Below, one piece after another: positions 28,653 through 37,579 of a stretch of 64,000 nucleotides of DNA. The position numbers were made by a program, and so were the translations under genes. Positions within the stretch are counted from its first letter, which is position 1. Each line of letters opens with the position of its first letter. Origin of the DNA: Archangium violaceum Cb vi76 (GTDB taxonomy: Bacteria > Myxococcota > Myxococcia > Myxococcales > Myxococcaceae); NCBI RefSeq assembly GCF_000733295.1, contig NZ_JPMI01000302.1, positions 27,367-91,366 on the forward strand, read 5' to 3'. Below the pieces are notes generated by a model. It worked only from the letters and a program-made list of their open reading frames with translations, had not been told where the DNA came from and made no database searches.

Positions 28653-29429
28653 ATGGGACACGTTCACATCATCCGAGACTTCCCCTCCCCTCACGAAGGC
28701 CGCTCCCGCACCGTGCGCATCTACACGCCCGATGCGTATGACTCCGCCCCCGAGGGCCACCGCTTCCCCGTCCTCTACATGCTCGACGGGCAGAACGTCT
28801 TCGCCCACCCCGAGTCCGCCGTCTACGAGACCTGGTGCGCCAACCTCACCCTCGAGCACCTCGTCCGCGAGGGCTCCATCGAGCCGTGGCTCATCGTCGC
28901 CGCGGACTCCACCCACAACCGGCTCGCCGAGTACTCGCCCTGGGACGAGCCCCGCGGCAACGTCCGCGCCCAGGCCGAGCCCTACATCCGCTTCATCCTC
29001 GACTCGCTCAAGCCCTACGTCAACAGCGTCTACCGCACCCGCCAGGGCTCCGAGTGGACCGGCATCATGGGCTCCTCCCTCGGCGGGTTGATGGCCCTCT
29101 ACCTCGGCAGGCACTACCCGCACCTGTTCGGCCGCATCGGCGGCCTGTCTCCCTCGGTGATGTGGGGCTGGAACCAGCTCTTCTCCGACTGGACGAACCA
29201 CACCCGGCAATGGTCGCGCATCTACCTGGACGCGGGCGCCGAGGAGATCATCGATCCCGTCGGCTACACCATGTTCTACGGTGACGCCACGCGCGACTTC
29301 TACCTCCACCTCAAGCGCCTGGGCTACGCCGACCACGAGCTCCTGCTCATCCTGGATCCCGCCGGCCGGCATCACGAGCTGGACTGGCAGCGACGGCTGC
29401 CCTTCGCCATGCACTGGCTGCTGCGCTGA
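28653..29429 (+). CDS. Putative esterase, alpha/beta-hydrolase (esterase D/enterochelin-esterase-like)
   Basis: 258 residues. Strand-helix pattern with VLYMLDGQNVF near residue 42 (oxyanion region), IVAADSTHNRLAEYSPWDE, and nucleophile elbow GSSLGG (MGSSLGGLMALYL) with Ser near 144. Acid and His are likely in LDAGAEEIIDPV and GRHHELDWQRRLP. No signal peptide, so cytoplasmic. The family hydrolyses ester bonds of varied acyl substrates; the substrate is not predictable here. Divergent from the DUF985 gene with a 104-base gap and convergent with the ATP-grasp gene. Confidence 0.85.
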   Translation: MGHVHIIRDFPSPHEGRSRTVRIYTPDAYDSAPEGHRFPVLYMLDGQNVFAHPESAVYETWCANLTLEHLVREGSIEPWLIVAADSTHNRLAEYSPWDEPRGNVRAQAEPYIRFILDSLKPYVNSVYRTRQGSEWTGIMGSSLGGLMALYLGRHYPHLFGRIGGLSPSVMWGWNQLFSDWTNHTRQWSRIYLDAGAEEIIDPVGYTMFYGDATRDFYLHLKRLGYADHELLLILDPAGRHHELDWQRRLPFAMHWLLR

Positions 29430-29447
29430 GCAGGCCGCGCGCCCCGC

Positions 29448-30608
29448 TCAGGCGGGCTGCTGGATGAAGCGCAGCGCGTCCAGCATCGCCGGCAGCTCCT
29501 GGTGGCGCGTGAGGTACATCTCGTCCCCCAGGGCACTCTGGTAGACGGCGGGCATCTCGCGGTGCAGCAGCAGCGACTCGCCGAGCCGCTTCACCACCTC
29601 CTGGTGCCCGTAGCGGTACTTGCGGCCAGCGCGCCGGGCCGCGTGACACACGTGGTACTTGGGCGCGTAGCGGAAGCTCCGCACGTCCTCCCCGGCCATC
29701 ATCCGCGCCCAGAGGCGGTACACGTCGATGTCGCACGCGTAGTTCATCATGTCCGGCAGGTAGGCCCCGGGCGGACGCAGGTTGGCCTCCAGCGCCACGT
29801 AGCTTCCGTCCGACAACCGGAAGAACTCGAGGTGGAACCAGCGCTCGCGCAGCCCGAGCACCGCCACCGTCTTGCGCCCCAGCTTGTCCAGCGCGGGGGG
29901 AATCTCCTTGTGGCCCCAGATGGCCAGGTCCCGCTTCTCGAGGACCGACTCCATGATGCCGTCGCTGTACTCGTGGCTGAAGACGAAGATGATCTGCCCA
30001 TCCCGGTCCACGAGCCCGTCGTAGGTGACGATGGTGCCACGCACGAAGGCCTGCGCCACGTAGCCGGACAGGGACTCAGCGAAGGCGGCATCCACCTCGG
30101 CGTCACTGGACACCTTGAAGGTACGCGCGGCGCCAACGCCCACGTCCGGCTTGAGGACGAGCGGGTAGCCCACGCTCCGGGCGAAGGTCTTCACGCCCGC
30201 CGCGTCCTTCACGGGAATGGCATCCGGATGGGGCACACCGGCGCCCTTGAAGACGTCATGCATGCCCTGCTTGGAACGTAGGCGGGCGATGTCCGCGGGC
30301 AGCAGGCCGGGGACATGGAAGTCCTCGCGCAGGCGCGCCTCGACCTCGAGCCACGTCTCGTTGAGCGAGTCGATGCGGTCGATGCGGCCGTGGCGCCAGG
30401 TGAAGTAACCGGTAGCGCGCAGCAGGGCGTCGTAGTCGTTGAGGTTGGGGGTGAAGAAGTACTCGGTGAGGGCCTCGCGCAGCTCGGGCCGGAGGGAGTC
30501 GTAGGGCGCATCGCCAATCCCCAGCACGTTGACTCCGAGCTCGCGCAGCGCGGAGACGAAGTGGAAGAACTGGGGCGGGAACTGCGGGGAGATGAAGACG
30601 ACGTTCAT
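29448..30608 (-). CDS. ATP-grasp carboxylate-amine ligase-like protein
   Basis: 386 residues from ATG 30608 (MNVVFISPQFPPQFFHFVSAL). An N-terminal Rossmann-like pre-ATP-grasp half is followed by an ATP-grasp core: Lys in YPLVLKPDVGVGAARTFKV, hinge YVAQAFVRGTIVTYDGLVD, and metal-binding Glu and Asn in YVALEANLRPPGAYLPDM. The family joins a carboxylate to an amine or thiol through an acyl-phosphate (peptide-like ligases). Substrate unknown; no neighbours that form an obvious pathway. Confidence 0.8.
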   Translation of the reverse strand: MNVVFISPQFPPQFFHFVSALRELGVNVLGIGDAPYDSLRPELREALTEYFFTPNLNDYDALLRATGYFTWRHGRIDRIDSLNETWLEVEARLREDFHVPGLLPADIARLRSKQGMHDVFKGAGVPHPDAIPVKDAAGVKTFARSVGYPLVLKPDVGVGAARTFKVSSDAEVDAAFAESLSGYVAQAFVRGTIVTYDGLVDRDGQIIFVFSHEYSDGIMESVLEKRDLAIWGHKEIPPALDKLGRKTVAVLGLRERWFHLEFFRLSDGSYVALEANLRPPGAYLPDMMNYACDIDVYRLWARMMAGEDVRSFRYAPKYHVCHAARRAGRKYRYGHQEVVKRLGESLLLHREMPAVYQSALGDEMYLTRHQELPAMLDALRFIQQPA

Positions 30609-30715
30609 GGCGGCATTTCCGGCGGGTGACTGACGCGCTCCCGAGGCCGCTCGATGATGACGCAGAGCGGCAAGCAAAGTGAAGGGAGATCAGGGACACC
30701 TGCGTCCGGCGGGAC

Positions 30716-30829
30716 TCAGACCCGTTCCAGCGCCTCGAAGTGGATGTCGTCGTCACCCGCGCGCCGCCAGATGCCGAGCGCCTGCAGCTCGGCGTGGAAG
30801 GCCCGGACCGTCCTCTCAGTAGCCCACGT
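30716..30829 (-). pseudogene. Possible 3' remnant of a lost gene
   Basis: Just after the LysM/transglycosylase stop (minus strand) a frame offset by one reads TERTVRAFHAELQALGIWRRAG and then DDDIHFEALERV with a TGA at 30718-30716. Nearly every codon ends in G or C, as in real genes of this window, while the neighbouring spacer downstream does not keep this pattern. No start or ribosome site is evident. It may be the tail of a deleted gene, or chance. Confidence 0.3.
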
Positions 30830-31436
30830 AGGACTGGCCCTGGCGGAGCGCCTGGATGCCCGGCACGTTGGACACGGAGCCGTAGCGCTCCACCGCGTAG
30901 CGGACGCCCGCGATGATGTTGTCCACGGGGTTGCGGATGTCGTCGTGGCCCGGGAGCTTGTGCGCGTCGAACGTCGGCTGGATGGTCTGCATCAGGCCGA
31001 TGGACGGATGGCCTGCCTGGGCGTTGTAGTCCCAGTTGTTCTGCGCGTCCGGGTCGCCGCTGGACTCGTGCTGGATGATGGACGCGATGTCCTGCGGGTT
31101 CATCTTGTCGGCCGGCACGCCCGCGGCGCTCAGCTTCTGCATGGCCTCCTTGATCCAATCCCCCACCTGCCCCTGCGGAACGTTGCCCACCGGAGCGCTG
31201 GCCTGCGCGCCCTTGGTGGCGGAGGCGGAGGCACCCCCGTCGAGGTTCACGCCCTTGGGGCCAGAGGCCTTCACGAACTCATCCTTGCTGCCCGGGATGT
31301 TGAGCTTGTCGCCCGCGAGGATCAGGTTGGCGTCCTTGATCTGCGAGTTGGCCTTCATCAGCTCGCCGACGCTGGTCTGATAGCGCTTCGCGATGTTGCC
31401 CAGCGTGTCCCCGGCCTTGATGCTGTAGTTGCCCAT
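30816..31436 (-). CDS. LysM-domain lytic transglycosylase-like protein
   Basis: 206 residues from ATG 31436. Residues 2-48 are one LysM peptidoglycan-binding repeat (YSIKAGDTLGNIAKRY, then ILAGDKLNIPG). A Ser/Ala/Gly linker leads to a soluble-lytic-transglycosylase fold with catalytic Glu in IIQHESSGDPDAQNNWD, then GHPSIGLMQTIQPTF and NIIAGVRYAVERYG. No signal peptide is visible, so export would need another route (or cytoplasmic/lysis use, as in phage-like endolysins and some myxobacterial secreted lysins). Upstream are tandem CCTGGTGACTG repeats. Confidence 0.83.
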   Translation of the reverse strand: MGNYSIKAGDTLGNIAKRYQTSVGELMKANSQIKDANLILAGDKLNIPGSKDEFVKASGPKGVNLDGGASASATKGAQASAPVGNVPQGQVGDWIKEAMQKLSAAGVPADKMNPQDIASIIQHESSGDPDAQNNWDYNAQAGHPSIGLMQTIQPTFDAHKLPGHDDIRNPVDNIIAGVRYAVERYGSVSNVPGIQALRQGQSYVGY

Positions 31437-31570
31437 GTGCGTGCCCTCGAAGTGTCGGAAGCGAAGTCGATGCACCGACACAGAGCAGGAGGCGTGCCAT
31501 GCACCGCTCCCTCCGCCCCGGGCTCGCAAACCCTTGATTCCACTCGCATGCACACGTGTGCCGGACCGCA

Positions 31571-31645
31571 CCTGGTGACAGCCGGCACCGCTTCACATGG
31601 GTTGCCCTGGTGACTGCCCTCATCCCCTGGTGACTGGGGTCACCA
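31571..31645. repeat. Tandem CCTGGTGACTG direct repeats with an adjoining inverted copy
   Basis: CCTGGTGACA at 31571-31580, CCTGGTGACTG at 31606-31616 and again at 31626-31636 (35- and 20-base offsets), followed by GGTCACCA at 31638-31645, which pairs with the GGTGAC of the last copy. They lie between the LysM gene (start 31436) and the stop of the gene at 31661, about 135-210 bases upstream of the LysM start. They look like a regulator-binding array or a short hairpin. Confidence 0.4.
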
Positions 31646-31660
31646 CCCGGGGACCGGGCC

Positions 31661-32452
31661 TCATCCGGGCCGCGCGACGGACGGGGGCGGCTCGATGGCC
31701 GTGCCCCGGCGGTACTCCCTGGGCGCGTCCAGGAACGTGCCCAGCAGCACCCAGCGCCGTGCGTCCTCCGCGGCGCCCGGCTTCGCCATCAGCGGCGTCG
31801 TGTAGTGCCAGAAGGGCAGCCGGTACACCGTGATGCCTCCCACGGTGTTCACGCTCCGCATCTCCGAGAAGTGTCCGCCCTTCGAGTAGACGAGCCACTG
31901 GTGCGCCACCGCGGGCGTGGCGAACGTGAGGTGCATGTCCACGTAGCCATCGAAGGCCTCGGCGTCCTCGGGGTGGTGGTCGTTGTGCGGGCCCGAGTAG
32001 TCCCCCGGGCCGTAGCACAGCGACTGAATCCCCCACTTGCGCCGCAGCGCCCTCCCGCTCACCGACGCCGCGAACGCCGCGAAGCTCTCCGAGCGCATCA
32101 TCGCCACCAGCCCCACCGCCTCGGCGGCCTTCCACGAGCGCGAGCGCCGGCTCTCCAGCAGCGCCGTCCTCACCCGCACCGTCTTGGGCAGCAGCTCCGC
32201 GTAGTTCTCCGTCATCCCCCAGATGCTCTCCGGGGGAATCGGGTCCTCCATCTGCGTCAGCGTGTCCCGCAGCGCCGTCTCCAGCAGCTCCCGGCACGCC
32301 ACCGCCTTGCGCGCGTCCAGCACCCCGCCGAGCGCCACGAAGCGCTGTCCCGGCCGCAGCAGCGCCCCGCACGCCTCGCTGTCTCTGCCCTCCAGGATGC
32401 GCCGCCCCTTCGGGGTGAGCAGCTCCGCGAACTCCGTGGGAAACCTCTTCAT
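31661..32452 (-). CDS. Unassigned protein, possible 2-oxoglutarate/Fe(II) oxygenase-like fold
   Basis: 263 residues, no signal peptide or TM segment. N-terminal half helical (ARKAVACRELLETALRDTL). The C-terminal half holds an H-x-D-like motif in GDYSGPHNDHHPEDAEAFDGYVDM, followed by beta-strand-rich sequence (VAHQWLVYSKGGHFSEMRSV, ITVYRLPFWHYTTPLM) that could supply a distal His and Arg. This is compatible with, but does not prove, a double-stranded beta-helix dioxygenase. It starts 16 bases after cheB and so may ride on the chemosensory transcript. Confidence 0.6.
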   Translation of the reverse strand: MKRFPTEFAELLTPKGRRILEGRDSEACGALLRPGQRFVALGGVLDARKAVACRELLETALRDTLTQMEDPIPPESIWGMTENYAELLPKTVRVRTALLESRRSRSWKAAEAVGLVAMMRSESFAAFAASVSGRALRRKWGIQSLCYGPGDYSGPHNDHHPEDAEAFDGYVDMHLTFATPAVAHQWLVYSKGGHFSEMRSVNTVGGITVYRLPFWHYTTPLMAKPGAAEDARRWVLLGTFLDAPREYRRGTAIEPPPSVARPG

Positions 32453-32468
32453 GTCACCGCATCTACCG

Positions 32469-33503
32469 TCACCGGCGCTTGCGCGCCAGATCCACCAGCG
32501 CCGGGCCGATCGACCCCAGCGGCAGCACCCGGCTCACCGCGCCGGTGGCCACCGCCTCCTGGGGCATCCCGTAGATGACGGCCGTCTCCTCGGACTCGGC
32601 CCACACCTCGCCGCCCGCCTTGCGGATGCTCTTGGCGCCCACCGCCCCGTCCGAGCCCATTCCCGTCAGCACCACGCCGACCGTCTTGGACCCGAACACC
32701 TCGGCCAGGCTCATGAAGAGCCGGTCCACCGAGGGCGCGTGCTTGTCCTGCATCGTCGGCGGCGGCGTGCCCAGCACGTACTGCCCGTTCTGCCGGTACA
32801 CCACCAGCTGCCGCCCGCCGGGCGCGATGAACACGTGGCCCGGAGCCAGCACGTCTCCCTCCTGCGCCTCGCGCACGGAGAAGGGCCCCAGCTTGTCCAG
32901 CCGCTCCGCGAAGGCACGGGTGAACTGCTTGGGCATGTGCTGGCACACCAGCAGGCACATGGACGGCTCCGGCGCGAGCGACTCCAGCAGCCGCTGCACC
33001 GCCGGTGGCCCACCCGTGGACGCCCCGATTCCCACCACGAACGAGGGCTCCAGCGGCGTCACCTTCGGCTTGCGCACCACCGGCTTCACTTCCGCCGGGC
33101 GGATCAGCTTCGCCGCCTGCACCTTCTCGTACAGCTCCTTGCGCAGCTTCTCCAGCACGTCCGGGGTGGGCTTGGCCGGCTTGGCGATGAAGTCGAAGGC
33201 CCCCAGCTCCAGCGCCTTGAAGACGTCCGTCTTGTGCGCGTAGCTGGAGATGACGATGACGGGCGTGGGCGCCGAGCTCTTCAGCAGCCGCAGGAAGGAG
33301 TACCCGCCCAGCCGCGGCATCTCCAGATCCAACGTCACCACGTCCGGGTGCAGGGCCAGCACCTGGCGCAGGCCTTCGTTGCCGTCGCTCGCCGTGCCCA
33401 CCACCTTCACGTCCGGGGAGGACTCGAGCAGCTCCGTCAGCAGCCGCCGGTTGTGGGCAGAGTCATCCACCACCAGCACCTTCACGGGCTCCAGGGCACT
33501 CAC
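32469..33503 (-). CDS. cheB: Chemotaxis-specific methylesterase/deamidase CheB
   Basis: 344 residues. Receiver domain 1-120 with phospho-acceptor in TLDLEMPRLGG, then the CheB catalytic domain with Ser in GIGASTGGPPAVQ, His in LLVCQHMPKQFT and Asp in GVVLTGMGSDGAVG. It removes methyl groups from, or deamidates, receptor glutamates. GTG start overlapping the cheR stop (GTGA). Last chemosensory gene of the operon. Confidence 0.95.
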   Translation of the reverse strand: MSALEPVKVLVVDDSAHNRRLLTELLESSPDVKVVGTASDGNEGLRQVLALHPDVVTLDLEMPRLGGYSFLRLLKSSAPTPVIVISSYAHKTDVFKALELGAFDFIAKPAKPTPDVLEKLRKELYEKVQAAKLIRPAEVKPVVRKPKVTPLEPSFVVGIGASTGGPPAVQRLLESLAPEPSMCLLVCQHMPKQFTRAFAERLDKLGPFSVREAQEGDVLAPGHVFIAPGGRQLVVYRQNGQYVLGTPPPTMQDKHAPSVDRLFMSLAEVFGSKTVGVVLTGMGSDGAVGAKSIRKAGGEVWAESEETAVIYGMPQEAVATGAVSRVLPLGSIGPALVDLARKRR

Positions 33504-34369
33504 GGGCTACCTCCTCCGCCGAGCTCCGGCTTGCGGTAGACGAGATCACTGCGCAGGTGCACCAGCTCGAAGTCCGCGCTGAGGTTGATGAGGTTCTCCG
33601 AGTGCCCCAGCAGGAGGTAACCGCCGGGCACCAGCTTGTCGTAGATGAGGCGCAACACCCGCTGCCGCGCGGCGGTGTCGAAGTAGATCATCACATTCCG
33701 GCAGAAGACGACGTCGGGCCGGGAGACGTGCAGGGCAGCGTCCGGATCCTGCAGGTTGTGGTGCCCGAAGGACACCCAGGCGCGGATGTCATCGCGCACG
33801 CGCACGCGGTTGGGCCCCACGTGGACGAAGTAGCGGGCCACCTTGTCCGGAGGCGTGGCGCGGAGCGCGGAGGGCCCGTACTCGCCCTGGCGCGCGGCGA
33901 CCAACACCCGGCGGGAGATGTCCGTGCCGTGCACCTCCACGTCCCAGCCCTCGAAGCGCCCGCTGTCCTTGAGGAGCATGGCCACCGTATAGGCCTCCTC
34001 CCCGGACGAGCACCCCGCCGACCAGATGCGCAGCCGCTTCGTGCGCGCGTTGCGGCGCTCCAGTTGGGGCAGCACCTCCTCGGAGAAGGCCTTGAGCTGG
34101 CGCGGCTCGCGGAAGAAGTACGTCTCGTGCGTGGTGAGGGCCTCGATGGCCGTCTCCAGCTCGGCGCGGCGCTGCGCGTCGAAGCGCAGGTAGCGGTAGT
34201 AGGCGCTGAAGTCCGTCAGGCCCAGCGCCTCCAACCGGGGCCACAGCCGCCGTTGCATGACGTACTTCATGTCGTCACGCACGAGGATGCCGCAATGGCC
34301 ATAGACGAAGTCCCGCAGCAGGCGGAACTCCTCCGCGGACATCTCCGGCCTGCCTGTATCGAAAGGCAT
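33500..34369 (-). CDS. cheR: Chemotaxis protein methyltransferase CheR
   Basis: 289 residues from ATG 34369 (MPFDTGRPEMSAEEFRLLRDF). N-terminal helical CheR domain, then a SAM-binding domain with ETYFFREPRQL, IWSAGCSSGEEAYTVAML (SAM loop), and DVVFCRNVMIYFD. It uses SAM to methylate receptor glutamates. It is 25 bases downstream of the HEAT-repeat gene and overlaps cheB by four bases. No C-terminal TPR or NWETF-binding extension. Confidence 0.95.
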   Translation of the reverse strand: MPFDTGRPEMSAEEFRLLRDFVYGHCGILVRDDMKYVMQRRLWPRLEALGLTDFSAYYRYLRFDAQRRAELETAIEALTTHETYFFREPRQLKAFSEEVLPQLERRNARTKRLRIWSAGCSSGEEAYTVAMLLKDSGRFEGWDVEVHGTDISRRVLVAARQGEYGPSALRATPPDKVARYFVHVGPNRVRVRDDIRAWVSFGHHNLQDPDAALHVSRPDVVFCRNVMIYFDTAARQRVLRLIYDKLVPGGYLLLGHSENLINLSADFELVHLRSDLVYRKPELGGGGSP

Positions 34370-34394
34370 CACCCCCGAGACCCCCCGCGGCCGC

Positions 34395-36371
34395 TCAGCG
34401 CCCAGACAACCGCTCCACCGCGTCCACCAGCGCGCGGCGAGCCAATGAATCCATCTCGGCCGCCAGGGCGGCCCGTGTCGCCGGCAGGCACTCGGGCCCA
34501 CCGGAGTCCCCCAGCACCCGCGCCGCCGCGGCCCGCACGTCCCAACTCGCGTGGCCCAGCAGCCCCACCGCCAGCGACACCCCCTCGTTCGAGGCCGCGC
34601 CCGCCATCAGCGCCGCCTTCACCACCTCGTGGTCTCCATGGCCCACGGCCTTCCGCAGCACCTCGTCATGCAGCGCCCCCAGTCGCGCCAGTGCCTGCAC
34701 CGCCCGGTAGGCGATGGCTCCATCCGGATGCGGCACCAGGGCCTCCAGGTCCGCCACGCGATCCACGGCCCCACACTCGCCCACCGCCTCCAGGGCGGCG
34801 AGCCGCACCTCCAGGGCCTCGTCGGCCAGGGCTTGCTTCAACAGTCCCGCCATCGTCCTGTCCCCCACCTGGCCCAGCACCCGCACCGCCGCGGTGCGCA
34901 CCCGGGGAGACTCGTCCGACAGCGACTGACGCGCCAGCTCCAGGCCGCCCACGGGGTCCACCGCGGCCAGCACCTCCACCGCGGTGGCGCGCAGCGGCAC
35001 GGAGGCCTCGCGCGCCGTCCGCCGCACCAGGGGCAACATGGCCGTGCCTCCCACGCGCACCAGCGCGCTCAGCACCACCGGCTCCGCGCCGTGCTCCAGC
35101 GCCGCCTCCAAGGCCTGCACCACCTGCCGCGAGAAGTTGGCGGCGAGAATCACCAGCGCGCGCGCCGCCGGACCGGCCAGCTCCGGGTGCGAGAGCAGCT
35201 GCGCCAGGGGCTCCACCGCCTCCAGCGAGCTCGTCCGTCCCAGGGCCTGCACCGCCACCGCCTTCAGGTCCACCTCGCCCCAGTCCAGCATCTGCACCAG
35301 CTCGGGGACGAACGTGGCGTCCACCAGCTCCACCAGCACGTGCCCCGCCACCTCGCGCGCCGGGAAGGAGAGCCGATCCATGCTCGCCAGCAGCTCGCGC
35401 CCCGTCTCCGGGCCGAAGTACGCCAGCGTGCGCATCACCTCCGGCATCAGCCGCTCTTCCTGCGCCACCTCCGCCACCAGGGGCGCCAACTGCGGCTCGC
35501 GCAGGGCCGCCGCCGCCACGAGCGCTCCGGCCTTCAGCTCGATGTCATCCGACTCCAGCGCGCTGGCCACCCACGCCACCGCCTCCGGCAACCGCTTGAG
35601 CGCCAGCCGCACCGCGGCTTCCATTTCGGGCCGCAGCGAGGGCTCGGCGAGGCCCGCCTGGGTGCCCAGGGCCACGAGCGCCGCCTCGCGGGTGGAGCGC
35701 GACTCCGCGCCCAGTCCCCGGCACACCAGCTCCGTGGCGGCCACCTGCGGAATGAGGCCCAGCACCCGGTAGGCGCTGCGCTTGAGCGTGGGATTTCCCA
35801 GCAACCGCACCACCTCCGGCAGGGGCGGCGGGTGGCGCAGGGCCGCGAGCGACTCCAGCGCGCTCAACTGCAACAGCGGCTCGGGGTCGTACAGGATGCG
35901 CTCCAGCGCGCGGGCCGAGACCTTGCCGCCCACCTTGCCCAGCGCCTCGGCCGCGGCCACCCGGACGTTGAGGTCCGTGTCCTCCAGCATCGCCTGCACC
36001 AGCGCGTCCTCGGCCTGGGACTGTCCCAGCTGTCCGAGGATGTCCGCGGCGAACTTGCGCTGATCCGGATCCACGTGCCCGAGCAGCCGCACCAACGGCC
36101 CCACCGCTTCCAGGCCCATGCCGGACAGCGACTCGGCCGCCGCGTTGCGCGCGCCCGTCTCGTCGCGCTCGCCCAGCACGGAGATGAGGCGCTCCACCAC
36201 CTGGTCGCGCCCGGGTACCCGGGTGAGGCCCTCGGCGGCGGCGCGGCGCACCCGCCAGCTCTCGTCATGGAGCCCCGCCACGAGCGTCTCCCGCGCGCCC
36301 TCCGCGGACACGTCCAGCTCCAGCAGGGCGCGGTAACGCGCCTCCTCGGCGTTCCGCCCCTCCTCGATCAT
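34395..36371 (-). CDS. HEAT-repeat (PBS-lyase-like) protein of the che operon
   Basis: 658 residues made almost wholly of about 18-20 HEAT-like helical repeats of 30-35 residues, with repeat signatures such as VRRAAAEGLTRV, DERVAAAEALGKVGG-type blocks and VRTAAVRVLGQVGDR. No signal peptide or TM. HEAT proteins recur in myxobacterial chemosensory operons (one is known for the M. xanthus Che7 system) and are thought to be scaffolds. It starts with a four-base ATGA overlap with cheW and precedes cheR, so its job is very likely in this pathway. Confidence 0.8.
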   Translation of the reverse strand: MIEEGRNAEEARYRALLELDVSAEGARETLVAGLHDESWRVRRAAAEGLTRVPGRDQVVERLISVLGERDETGARNAAAESLSGMGLEAVGPLVRLLGHVDPDQRKFAADILGQLGQSQAEDALVQAMLEDTDLNVRVAAAEALGKVGGKVSARALERILYDPEPLLQLSALESLAALRHPPPLPEVVRLLGNPTLKRSAYRVLGLIPQVAATELVCRGLGAESRSTREAALVALGTQAGLAEPSLRPEMEAAVRLALKRLPEAVAWVASALESDDIELKAGALVAAAALREPQLAPLVAEVAQEERLMPEVMRTLAYFGPETGRELLASMDRLSFPAREVAGHVLVELVDATFVPELVQMLDWGEVDLKAVAVQALGRTSSLEAVEPLAQLLSHPELAGPAARALVILAANFSRQVVQALEAALEHGAEPVVLSALVRVGGTAMLPLVRRTAREASVPLRATAVEVLAAVDPVGGLELARQSLSDESPRVRTAAVRVLGQVGDRTMAGLLKQALADEALEVRLAALEAVGECGAVDRVADLEALVPHPDGAIAYRAVQALARLGALHDEVLRKAVGHGDHEVVKAALMAGAASNEGVSLAVGLLGHASWDVRAAAARVLGDSGGPECLPATRAALAAEMDSLARRALVDAVERLSGR

Positions 36372-36985
36372 CCGTTCATCCTCCGGCCGGAGTCGCGCAC
36401 CATCTCCGAGAGCAGCAATGCCTTCACGTCCAGCAGCAGCTTGAGCCGCTCCTGCCCGCGCGACTCCGGGGCGCGCCGCTCCAACCCGCGCCGCTCCGGC
36501 TCGCGCTTCTCGTGCTTCTCCTGCTCCCGCTTCTCCTGCTCGCCGTACACGCCGACGACGAAGGGAGCCGGACCCACCGCGCCAATGGCCGGGGCGGGTT
36601 TGATCTCACTGCGCCGCAGCCGCACCACCTCGGACACGCGGTCCACGGTGAAGGCCACGCGCCTGCGGCCCAGCCAGCACACCAGCAGCCGCGTCTTGGG
36701 TGTGTCCACGGGGGCCTCCACGCCGAGCAGCCGCTTGCGCAGATCCACCACGGGGATGATGGAGCCGCGCAGGCGGATGACGCCCTCGATGAAGAGCGGC
36801 GCGCCACGGATGGGGGTGAGGCGCTGGGGCTGGAGGATCTCCTCCACCCGCATGATGTCCACCGCGTACTCCTCGGGCCCGACGAAGAAGGCGCACAGCT
36901 GGACGAGCGGATCCCTCTCGGCCGCGGCGGCCTCGTCGGCCTGGGACTGCGTGAGCTGGCTCAGGACATTGAAGCGCTGTCTCAT
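36368..36985 (-). CDS. cheW: CheW-domain adaptor, second copy
   Basis: 205 residues. The CheW core occupies about 30-150 (LCAFFVGPEEYAVDIMRVEEIL, IEGVIRLRGSIIPVVDLRKRL, VGVYGE). The first 25 residues are extra, and the C-terminal tail (about 155-205) is charged and low in complexity (REPERRGLERR-type). It links receptors to CheA. Overlaps the neighbours by four bases on both sides. Its partner copy at 36982 differs enough that the two may serve different receptors or one may act as a CheV-like modulator without a receiver. Confidence 0.9.
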   Translation of the reverse strand: MRQRFNVLSQLTQSQADEAAAAERDPLVQLCAFFVGPEEYAVDIMRVEEILQPQRLTPIRGAPLFIEGVIRLRGSIIPVVDLRKRLLGVEAPVDTPKTRLLVCWLGRRRVAFTVDRVSEVVRLRRSEIKPAPAIGAVGPAPFVVGVYGEQEKREQEKHEKREPERRGLERRAPESRGQERLKLLLDVKALLLSEMVRDSGRRMNG

Positions 36986-37545
36986 GTGAGTGCCTGCCAG
37001 ATGTCGAGCAGGATGAAGAGCTGCTGTTTGCGCCGCCCGAGCCCCACCACGCAGTCGCGCTCGCCGCCGCCCACGCCAGGAGGGGCCAGCTCCAGCATCG
37101 AGGGCCGGAGCCGCACCACCTCGGAGACCGAGTCCACCCAGATGCCCGCCAGCCCGTCCGCCGTCTGCACCACGATGATGCGCGCACCGCGTGAAGGCTC
37201 CGAGGCATCAGGACCCGCCACCAGCGGCGCCTTGTCCGCCAGCCGCAGCTTCACCTTGATGTCGTAGACGGGCAACACCTCGCCCCGCAGGTACATCACC
37301 CCGAGCAGGTTGGCCGCGGCGCGGGGCACCTCGGTGAGCGGCGGAACCTTGACGATCTCCCGCACCCCGTGGATGGGCACCGCGTAGTGCTCCCCTTCCA
37401 GCCGGAAGGCCAGGTACTCCTCGGGGATCTCCTCGGGAACGGGCTCGACCGTTTCATCGGTGCCGGCCACCAGCTCCTGGATGGGGCCGACGTCCTCATC
37501 CGGACGGTAGAAGAAGCTGTCGAGCAGGACGGACAGGGAAGGCAC
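36982..37545 (-). CDS. cheW: CheW-domain adaptor, first copy
   Basis: 187 residues from a GTG at 37545. CheW fold at about 40-180: YLAFRLEGEHYAVPIHGVREIVK, LGVMYLRGEVLPVYDIKVKL, IIVVQTADGLAGIWVDSVSEVV. An N-terminal arm of about 40 mostly acidic residues precedes it. Starts 34 bases after the cheA stop; ends by overlapping the second cheW (ATGA). Confidence 0.9.
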   Translation of the reverse strand: MPSLSVLLDSFFYRPDEDVGPIQELVAGTDETVEPVPEEIPEEYLAFRLEGEHYAVPIHGVREIVKVPPLTEVPRAAANLLGVMYLRGEVLPVYDIKVKLRLADKAPLVAGPDASEPSRGARIIVVQTADGLAGIWVDSVSEVVRLRPSMLELAPPGVGGGERDCVVGLGRRKQQLFILLDIWQALT

Positions 37546-37579
37546 GAGGGAGAGGATAGCAGCCCTACGGCCGGAGACA

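Noticed and set aside
36368..37545. Tandem duplication of cheW
   Set aside because: The two CheW proteins share only the family pattern, so they are not a recent duplication; both are listed as separate genes.
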